From the NCBI GenBank assembly GCA_002306945.1, contig DBTH01000155.1, positions 1 through 10,692 of the forward strand: a stretch of DNA of 10,692 bases. Reading direction: 5' to 3'. The notes beneath the pieces are model-generated. The model searched no databases. It was not told the DNA's origin and worked only from the letters and a program-made list of their open reading frames with translations. Origin of the DNA: Methylacidiphilaceae bacterium UBA1321. Lineage in GTDB: Bacteria; Verrucomicrobiota; Verrucomicrobiia; Methylacidiphilales; UBA1321. Positions 6,326-10,692 of this stretch are shown piece by piece. The translations under genes and the position numbers were made by a program. The first letter of the stretch is position 1. Every line of letters starts with the position of its first letter.

Positions 6326-7354
6326 TCAATCCGCTGCAGATGCGGTCGATGCCGTCGAACGGGAAGAAACCCGACGTGTAGAGGCCGTATTGCCGGAAGC
6401 CGCTTCCGTTTTCTTGTCCTGCTCGCGCCGCTTGATGGCGGCCATGAGAATGGCTTGTTCGCCGTAAGTGATCCAGGGGCCATGCGGGACTTCCCACGCT
6501 TCAACGAAACGCCAGTCGCATTGATCGAGACCGCAGAGGCCAAGCATCGTCTTGACTGCGGGCGAAACGTCCAGTCCGGCCCTGTTGAAAGTCGAAGGTC
6601 GTTCCTTGCCAAAGACATAAGCCGCATGATCGTAGCGGAACGGCCCCACATCCTGCCACTGCGCGTAGCAGACTTTTCCGCTCTGACTTTGAATTTCCAC
6701 CCAACGGCCCTTGCATTGCGAGACGTAGGGATTGTTCTTGGCAAAGTCTTTATTGTACCAAGGAACCCACTTGCGGGCCAGCTCGGGGAATTTCACGTCG
6801 TTGAACGGCAACGCCACATAGAACGGATTTTGCGTCACCGCGAACCGCCCCTTCGGCAAAAAACCGAACCGCTGTGTCGGATTATCGGTGCCGCCAAACG
6901 TCTCGGTCCAATTCGCATCCCACGCGCTCTTGTAATTGGTCGTATCGTTATAACCGTTGGCATCCTGGCCCACCCAAAAAGTCGTCGTCACGATCTTGCG
7001 CTTCCAGGCAAAATTCGAGGGTTCCTTGACCACAATGTCCTCCGTCGCAGCGAGAACCACCTGCGTAATCGGCTGATCATTCACGCTGAGCGATGGTGAA
7101 TCGGATTGGGCTGAAACCGTAGACCGCGATGTTGAACCTGGCTCGGATACGGTTCCCTTCGTCGCCTCAACCGAAGCGGTCGTCTGGCTGGCCGGAGTCA
7201 ATGTCGTAGGGCCAGAAGCCTTTGTACCAGGAGTAGTTCCATAAATTACAGCATCCTCAGCGCGTAACACACCTAGCGTGCCAAGAAGCATCAGAGCGCA
7301 AGCCCATTTAGGGAATAAAAGCATGTTTCGCTTTGATTTATGGGAGTATTGCAT
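6326..7354 (-). CDS. Secreted uncharacterised protein, possible RlpA-like double-psi beta-barrel
   Basis: A 342-residue exported protein. The signal peptide is KWACALMLLGTLGVLRA (16-32), with likely cleavage before EDA. Residues 40-95 are a low-complexity Thr/Ser/Pro/Gly linker. Residues 115-305 are a compact Trp-rich domain. Its order VALPFND (180-186), KGRWVEI (215-221), VCYAQWQDVGPF (228-239), AGLDVSPAV (259-267), LGL (271-273) parallels RlpA-type double-psi barrels (TLPFGT, V-V-I-DRGPF, DLS--AA--LG). That fold is seen in peptidoglycan-acting enzymes and expansins. Asp235 aligns with the RlpA catalytic Asp, but the RlpA His before LPF is not obvious. Three Cys in the domain (214, 229 and 274 or 279) could make disulfides. 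The tail (318-342) is Ser/Thr/Arg-rich. Met11 (ATG at 7324) is a credible alternative start because the best promoter overlaps codon 1. A cell-wall role is inference. Confidence 0.7.
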   Translation of the reverse strand: MQYSHKSKRNMLLFPKWACALMLLGTLGVLRAEDAVIYGTTPGTKASGPTTLTPASQTTASVEATKGTVSEPGSTSRSTVSAQSDSPSLSVNDQPITQVVLAATEDIVVKEPSNFAWKRKIVTTTFWVGQDANGYNDTTNYKSAWDANWTETFGGTDNPTQRFGFLPKGRFAVTQNPFYVALPFNDVKFPELARKWVPWYNKDFAKNNPYVSQCKGRWVEIQSQSGKVCYAQWQDVGPFRYDHAAYVFGKERPSTFNRAGLDVSPAVKTMLGLCGLDQCDWRFVEAWEVPHGPWITYGEQAILMAAIKRREQDKKTEAASGNTASTRRVSSRSTASTASAAD

Positions 7355-7356
7355 AA

Positions 7357-7385
7357 TTTATTCCATACTTTTGCTTAATTGTCAA
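7357..7385 (-). promoter_or_regulatory. Putative sigma-70 promoter overlapping the nominal start of the 342-residue protein
   Basis: Read on the minus strand, a perfect minus-35 TTGACA (7385-7380) is followed after exactly 17 bases by AATAAA (7362-7357, 4 of 6 matches). Transcription would begin near 7350, inside codon 2 of the longest frame. This favours translation from Met11 at 7324, or means a second promoter lies further upstream. Confidence 0.5.
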
Positions 7386-7434
7386 TGCAGCAAAACTTAT
7401 GATTAAAACTCTGCTATAGGGGATCTGGGTTGAT

Positions 7435-7478
7435 GATTTTGACGCCCAGACGTTAGTTTCGTTCAAAATCGTTTTTTT
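7435..7478 (+). terminator. Terminator or attenuator upstream of rpsB
   Basis: GATTTTGACG (7435-7444) pairs with CGTTCAAAATC (7460-7470) with one bulged T and a 15-base loop, followed at once by G and seven T (7472-7478). The T-run is on the plus strand only. No plus-strand gene lies just upstream, so it either attenuates rpsB transcription, ends a short RNA, or stops antisense transcripts through the neighbouring minus-strand gene. Confidence 0.6.
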
Positions 7479-7582
7479 CAAGCCGATAGGCTTATTTTCC
7501 CTTGTCATCGGTACCACCTTGGCTACTCTTTACCCTTTCCTTCCCGATACCGCAAAAAACGGACGGGACGGAAAAAACGAAC

Positions 7583-7603
7583 GCCGGCTAAACCGGCACC
7601 CTA
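7583..7603. repeat. GC-rich mini-palindrome, copy 1
   Basis: GCCGG (7583-7587) pairs with CCGGC (7593-7597) around CTAAA, followed by ACCCTA. A diverged copy with the same layout lies at 9205-9225 downstream of tsf. Probable member of a dispersed palindrome family; function unknown. Confidence 0.4.
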
Positions 7604-7695
7604 ACGAAAAACTGATTCCGTAGAAACGGAAGCCCACTACCCGGGGGATTGATAAAGCGGGTCGGCGGGTCATAAACGAAAGAAAGAGCCATCAC

Positions 7696-8448
7696 ATGTT
7701 ACGAGTTGATGTTAAAGAATTGTTGGACGCCGGCGTCCATTTCGGTCACCGCACCCAACGTTGGAACCCCAAGATGAAGCCGTTCATTTTCGAAGCGCGC
7801 AACGGCATTTACGTTATTAACCTCGACAAGACCGTCGAACAGCTCGCCGCAGCACAGGATTTCCTCAAGCAGCTCGCAGCCAGCGGCCAGAAGGCTCTTT
7901 TCGTCGGCTGCAAAAAACAGGCCCAGGAAACCATCCGCTCACTCGCCCCGCAGAGCAATTCCTACTACGTGAGCGAACGCTGGCTCGGCGGCACCCTGAC
8001 CAATCTCCAAACCATCCGCAAGAGCGTCGCCCGCATGAAGTACATCGACGATCTCGAAACCAAGGGCGGCATCAACCAATTGCCCAAACAGGAAGTCTCC
8101 GTCCTGCGCCGTGAAAACGTCAAGCTGCACCGCAACCTCGACGGTATCCGCGAAATGGACAAGTTCCCCGGCGCCCTCATCATCATCGACACCCCGCGCG
8201 AACAGATCGCTGTCGCCGAAGCCCGCCGCCTCAAGATCCCCATCGTCGCCATCGCCGACACCAACGCCGATCCCGACCAGGTGGACTACCCGATCGTCGG
8301 CAATGACGATGCCATCCGCTCGATCCGCATCATCATCGAGGCCCTCAACGAAGCCATCATCGAAGGCTCCAGCCTCAACTCCAAAAAGCGCGGCGACAAC
8401 AAGCCCACTCCGTCCGAAACCGAAAGCCTCACCGGAGTCTCGGCCTAA
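7696..8448 (+). CDS. rpsB: 30S ribosomal protein S2
   Basis: A 250-residue S2 protein, full length for the family. It sits at the head-neck junction of the 30S subunit and is needed for binding of S1-type proteins and mRNA. Diagnostic stretches are HFGHRTQRWNPKM (15-27), RNGIYVINLDKTV (35-47), RWLGGTLTN (95-103), DTPREQIAVAEA (165-176) and IPIVAIADTNADPDQVDYP (181-199), followed by GNDDAIRSI (202-210). The C-terminal 25 residues are polar and unstructured, as is common. It is the first gene of the widely conserved rpsB-tsf pair; tsf starts 32 bases downstream with no terminator between. A long hairpin-rich leader precedes it, fitting the known feedback control of this operon by S2 in other bacteria. 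Codon use is GC-rich and biased, as expected for high expression. Confidence 0.99.
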   Translation: MLRVDVKELLDAGVHFGHRTQRWNPKMKPFIFEARNGIYVINLDKTVEQLAAAQDFLKQLAASGQKALFVGCKKQAQETIRSLAPQSNSYYVSERWLGGTLTNLQTIRKSVARMKYIDDLETKGGINQLPKQEVSVLRRENVKLHRNLDGIREMDKFPGALIIIDTPREQIAVAEARRLKIPIVAIADTNADPDQVDYPIVGNDDAIRSIRIIIEALNEAIIEGSSLNSKKRGDNKPTPSETESLTGVSA

Positions 8449-8480
8449 ACCCTTCAACCTCTTAACAACCCCACGCATCA

Positions 8481-9107
8481 ATGAGTACGATTACTGCCGA
8501 ACTGGTCCAACAACTCCGTGAAAAGACCAGCGCCGGAATGATGGATTGCAAGAAAGCCCTGGTCGAAGCCAAGGGCGATCTGGCCGCCGCCGAAGTCGTC
8601 CTTCGCAAGAAGGGCATCGCCAGCGCCGGAAAGAAAGCCAGCCGCGCCACCAAGGAAGGCGTCATTGCCTCCTACATCCACTTCGACAAGGTCGGCGTTC
8701 TCCTCGAAATCAACTGCGAAACCGACTTCGTTGCCCGCAACGAAAAGTTCCGCGCGTTCGTCAAGGACGTCGCCCTCCAAATCGCCGCCGCCAACCCCCT
8801 CTACCTCTCCCGCGAAGAAGTTCCCGCCGCCGTTCTCAATACGGAAAAGGAAATCGCCGCAGCCCAGGTCAAGGGCAAGCCGGCCCAGATCGTCGAAAAG
8901 ATCGTCACAGGCAAGCTCGAAAAGTATTACGGTACCGTCTGTCTCCTCGAACAAGCGTTCGTCAAGGACGACAAGATGACCATCGAAGACCTCCGCAAAT
9001 CGAAGGTCGCCGAGCTGGGTGAAAACATCGTGATCCGCCGTTTCGTGCGTTTCGCGGTGGGTGAAACCGTCCCCGGACAAGAAGCCGAAGCTCCGGCAGC
9101 CGAATAA
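8481..9107 (+). CDS. tsf: Elongation factor Ts, short single-core form
   Basis: A 208-residue guanine nucleotide exchange factor that recycles EF-Tu-GDP during translation. Residues 4-42 are the UBA-like N-terminal domain with the signature LREKTSAGMMDCKKAL (12-27). Residues 55-205 form the core, with EINCETDFVARNEKF (76-90); TDFV (81-84) is the EF-Tu contact motif that displaces magnesium. E. coli EF-Ts is 283 residues, with a duplicated core and a coiled-coil insertion. This one keeps a single core, like the Thermus type, and is not truncated: the ending VIRRFVRFAVGE (194-205) matches the family C-terminus. No Shine-Dalgarno is visible before the ATG, so coupling to rpsB translation or leader-sequence A/C-richness may drive initiation. 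The gene is convergent with citrate synthase. Confidence 0.98.
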   Translation: MSTITAELVQQLREKTSAGMMDCKKALVEAKGDLAAAEVVLRKKGIASAGKKASRATKEGVIASYIHFDKVGVLLEINCETDFVARNEKFRAFVKDVALQIAAANPLYLSREEVPAAVLNTEKEIAAAQVKGKPAQIVEKIVTGKLEKYYGTVCLLEQAFVKDDKMTIEDLRKSKVAELGENIVIRRFVRFAVGETVPGQEAEAPAAE

Positions 9108-9146
9108 GTTTTCCCCTTCTCTCCCCTGAAGGAGTCATGTTGTTCC

Positions 9147-9174
9147 CAAGGCCCGGTCGCAAGACCGGGCCTTG
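9147..9174 (+). terminator. Perfect 12-bp hairpin with GCAA tetraloop after tsf
   Basis: CAAGGCCCGGTC (9147-9158) pairs with GACCGGGCCTTG (9163-9174) around the stable GNRA loop GCAA. It lies 39 bases beyond the tsf stop. There is no T-run on either strand, so it is a likely 3-prime end structure, possibly acting for both convergent transcripts, or part of a repeat element. Confidence 0.6.
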
Positions 9175-9233
9175 CTGCGTATAGGCCACATGAGCAACGT
9201 GACGGCGGGCTGAAACCTGCACCCAATACGCAG
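9175..9233. repeat. Inverted repeat enclosing mini-palindrome copy 2
   Basis: CTGCGTAT (9175-9182) is the exact reverse complement of ATACGCAG (9226-9233). Between them, GCGGG (9205-9209) pairs with CCTGC (9216-9220, one G-U), followed by ACCCAA, matching the layout of the element at 7583-7603. Together with the adjacent GCAA hairpin, the block 9147-9233 looks like a compact palindromic element filling the tsf-citrate synthase spacer. Confidence 0.4.
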
Positions 9234-9311
9234 ACACTCGCGCGAAAAAACCAGACACCTTATCGGCCCGGCGTACGTCCGGTCTCCGCATGACCTGTTA
9301 CACAGATCACG

Positions 9312-10442
9312 TCAATTACGCTGATCAACGGGAACGAAGACCTTGGTCGGAGTATGGCCGACATATTCGCTCTGCGGACGGAAGAGACGGTTGTCGGACA
9401 ACTGCTCCAGAATATGCCCGATCCAACCCGCCGTGCGCGCGATGGCAAAAATAGGAGTAAACAGATCGGTAGGAATACCGAGGCTGTAATAGACCGTCGC
9501 CGAATAGAAGTCGACATTCGCATTGAGCCCCTTTTCCTTGAGCATGATCTCGGCGATACGCTCGCTCATCTGAATCCATTTCGACTCGCCCAGTTCCGAA
9601 GTCAGACGGATCGCCATCGCCTTGAGATGCGGCGCACGGGGATCGAGCACCTTGTAAACGCGGTGGCCGATGCCCATGATCTTCTGCTTCTGGCGCAACT
9701 TTTCATGCACCCAGGGATCGACATTTTCGAGAGAACCGATTTCCTGGAGCATGCGAATAACCCCTTCGTTGGCGCCGCCGTGCAACGGACCCTTGAGCGT
9801 GCCGATGGCCGAAGTCACCGCCGAATACATATCGGTCAGTGTCGAGATCGTCACCCGACCCGAAAAGGTCGATGCGTTCAACCCGTGGTCGGCATGAAGA
9901 ACGTAAGCCGTGTCGAGAGTCTTGACCGCCTCGGGACCGGGCTCCTCTCCGTTGATGAGATAGAGGAAGTGCGCAGCCTCGCCCAGATCGTTGCGGATCG
10001 GAGGCAGCGACTTGCCCTGCCGGGCGCGGTGAAAGTAAGCGACGATAACGCTAATCTTCGCGGTGATCGACTTGGCGCGGGCACGGTTGAGATCGAGCGG
10101 ATCCTCGCCGATGAGATCCTGATCGTAGAGACCAAGCATCGAGACGGCCGTGCGCATGACGTCGATCGGCGCCGCATCCTTGGGCGCGTGCTGGATGAAC
10201 TCAATCACGCCTTCGGGCAGTTCGCGGGAATTGCGCAGTTGCTCTTCCATGAAGGTCAACTCGGGACGGGTCGGCAATCGGTCATGCCAAAGCAAATGAA
10301 TGACCTCCTCGAAAGAGGCCTTGCCCGCGAGTTCGTTAATGTCGTAACCGGCGTAAACGAGTTTGCCCTCCGCGCCACGGACGTCGCTCAAGCGAGTCGC
10401 CGTTGCAATGATTCCTTCCAAACCACGAGATGTTACCGCCAT
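9312..10442 (-). CDS. gltA: Citrate synthase, short (type I) form
   Basis: A 376-residue enzyme condensing oxaloacetate and acetyl-CoA to citrate, the entry step of the TCA cycle. The catalytic triad is visible: His221 in GPLHGGANE (218-226), His260 in the signature GIGHRVYKVLDPR (257-269), and Asp311 in NVDFYSA (309-315). Arg269, Arg335 (FAIARTAGW) and Arg355 fit the oxaloacetate/citrate-binding arginines. The length and lack of the N-terminal NADH-binding extension place it with the dimeric type of Gram-positives, archaea and many other bacteria, unlike hexameric E. coli GltA. 2-methylcitrate synthase is close in sequence and cannot be excluded, but no prp genes are adjacent. The start is supported by AAAGGAC upstream and two promoter candidates. 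The gene converges on tsf across a hairpin-bearing spacer. Confidence 0.96.
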   Translation of the reverse strand: MAVTSRGLEGIIATATRLSDVRGAEGKLVYAGYDINELAGKASFEEVIHLLWHDRLPTRPELTFMEEQLRNSRELPEGVIEFIQHAPKDAAPIDVMRTAVSMLGLYDQDLIGEDPLDLNRARAKSITAKISVIVAYFHRARQGKSLPPIRNDLGEAAHFLYLINGEEPGPEAVKTLDTAYVLHADHGLNASTFSGRVTISTLTDMYSAVTSAIGTLKGPLHGGANEGVIRMLQEIGSLENVDPWVHEKLRQKQKIMGIGHRVYKVLDPRAPHLKAMAIRLTSELGESKWIQMSERIAEIMLKEKGLNANVDFYSATVYYSLGIPTDLFTPIFAIARTAGWIGHILEQLSDNRLFRPQSEYVGHTPTKVFVPVDQRN

Positions 10443-10503
10443 ATTAAAGTCCTTTTACTCCTGAGTTAGTTTGCCTGTGATCCGGGGTTGCCCGAAATGC
10501 AAT

Positions 10504-10533
10504 ATTATCATTACTTAGCACACACTGCGCCAA
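10504..10533 (-). promoter_or_regulatory. Proximal promoter candidate for citrate synthase
   Basis: On the minus strand, TTGGCG (10533-10528, 4 of 6) is followed after 18 bases by GATAAT (10509-10504, 5 of 6). Transcription would start near 10497, giving a leader of about 55 bases that carries the AAAGGA ribosome binding site. Confidence 0.45.
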
Positions 10534-10563
10534 CGACAACCAACTTTCGCACCTGCGTTGTAA

Positions 10564-10592
10564 ATTATAAGCGAAATTACAGTTTTTTTCAG
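10564..10592 (-). promoter_or_regulatory. Distal promoter candidate for citrate synthase
   Basis: On the minus strand, CTGAAA (10592-10587, 4 of 6) is followed after exactly 17 bases by a consensus TATAAT (10569-10564). The spacer contains an A-tract. The expected start near 10557 gives a leader of about 115 bases. Confidence 0.5.
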
Positions 10593-10666
10593 GCCAACGT
10601 CAGCCGCGCTAATGACATCGTCACAGCAGCAGCTTCCTTCTTCGCCCGGTGTATGGCGCATAGAAG

Positions 10667-10687
10667 GTGGAGGACTCTGTCCTCCAC
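10667..10687. repeat. 9-bp palindromic hairpin at the window end
   Basis: GTGGAGGAC (10667-10675) pairs perfectly with GTCCTCCAC (10679-10687) around TCT. No T-run is seen before the window ends. It could be a terminator for a gene beyond the edge or another dispersed palindrome. The 10443-10692 region holds no coding sequence. Confidence 0.5.
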
Positions 10688-10692
10688 ACCTC

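Larger units (their letters stand above)
7355..7695 (+). other. Divergent intergenic region and rpsB leader, hairpin-rich
   Basis: There is no coding sequence. In plus-strand order it holds a terminator-like hairpin with T-run (7435-7478) and a small hairpin AAGCC/GGCTT (7480-7493). A weak promoter candidate for rpsB follows: TTGTCA 7502-7507, 16 bases, TACTCT 7524-7529. Then come a GC mini-palindrome (7583-7597), a hairpin TTCCGT/ACGGAA (7616-7631), and ACCCG (7639-7643), which can pair with either of two CGGGT copies (7658-7662 or 7666-7670). The ribosome-binding stretch is GAAAGAAAGAG, ending at 7688. The density of structure suggests a regulated leader, as known for ribosomal protein operons, but no known motif is recognised. 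Confidence 0.5.

Noticed and set aside
6311..7099. 262-codon open frame on the plus strand opposite the 342-residue secreted protein.
   Set aside because: The minus-strand product has a signal peptide, a linker and a coherent domain; the plus-strand translation is Arg/His-rich and motif-free, with no ribosome binding site.
8478..9080. 200-codon minus-strand frame over tsf, and a similar 180-codon frame over rpsB.
   Set aside because: Both are mirror frames of GC-biased, highly expressed core genes, giving Asp/Gly/Phe-rich low-complexity translations.
8481..9107. Truncation or frameshift of tsf, because it is 75 residues shorter than the E. coli protein.
   Set aside because: The normal C-terminal family ending is present and single-core EF-Ts proteins of this size are known, for example in Thermus.
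9354..10469. 371-codon open frame on the plus strand opposite citrate synthase.
   Set aside because: It is the antisense shadow of a gene with an intact catalytic triad and family length; its translation is Arg-rich with no recognisable domain.
10557..10590. Plus-strand terminator from TGTAA/TTACA followed by T7.
   Set aside because: The stem is only 5 bp with a 13-base loop and no plus-strand gene precedes it; the same bases read better as the spacer and minus-10 of the citrate synthase promoter.
1..10692. CRISPR array, prophage, toxin-antitoxin or defence system.
   Set aside because: No spaced direct repeats, integrase, capsid, nuclease or small paired genes are visible on either strand.

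Overview
The window looks like chromosomal DNA from a Verrucomicrobiota-type bacterium. The reasons are a PEP-CTERM exosortase substrate of the kind common in that phylum, a PstS-like secreted protein with no transporter beside it, a short single-core EF-Ts, a short-form citrate synthase, and interspersed small palindromic repeats. The assignment is inferred from protein style, not from a search. Nine protein genes are supportable. No tRNA, rRNA, CRISPR array, insertion sequence or phage gene is visible.

Left part (1-4100), all plus strand: a REPIN-like pair of inverted palindromes (9-142), then a long structured leader and a PEP-CTERM surface protein (588-1337). A hairpin and a 326-base gap with nested inverted repeats follow. 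Next come a secreted phosphate-binding-protein-like protein (1664-3010), a strong double hairpin ending in a T-run (3071-3145), and a secreted six-repeat Sel1 protein (3213-4100). These are envelope or extracellular products, each apparently its own transcription unit.

Middle (4382-7354): a parvulin-type lipoprotein foldase (plus strand) converges on a NagD-like HAD phosphatase (minus strand). The two stop codons lie 14 bases apart inside one small hairpin. Upstream of the HAD gene on the same strand is a 342-residue secreted protein whose C-terminal half resembles an RlpA-like double-psi beta-barrel. It is the least characterised protein here, and its best promoter overlaps its nominal start codon.

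Right part (7355-10692): the core translation pair rpsB-tsf (plus strand) sits behind a 341-base region rich in hairpins. That region includes a terminator-like hairpin with a T7 run and alternative pairings close to the rpsB start. A citrate synthase gene (minus strand) converges on tsf across a 204-base spacer with a perfect 12-bp hairpin. It has two credible promoters upstream. Two related copies of a GC-rich mini-palindrome flank rpsB-tsf.

Most of the window is ordinary core and envelope biology. No clearly new multi-gene system is evident. The best leads are the rpsB leader, the DPBB-like secreted protein, the orphan PstS-like protein beside the PEP-CTERM protein, and the palindromic repeat families.
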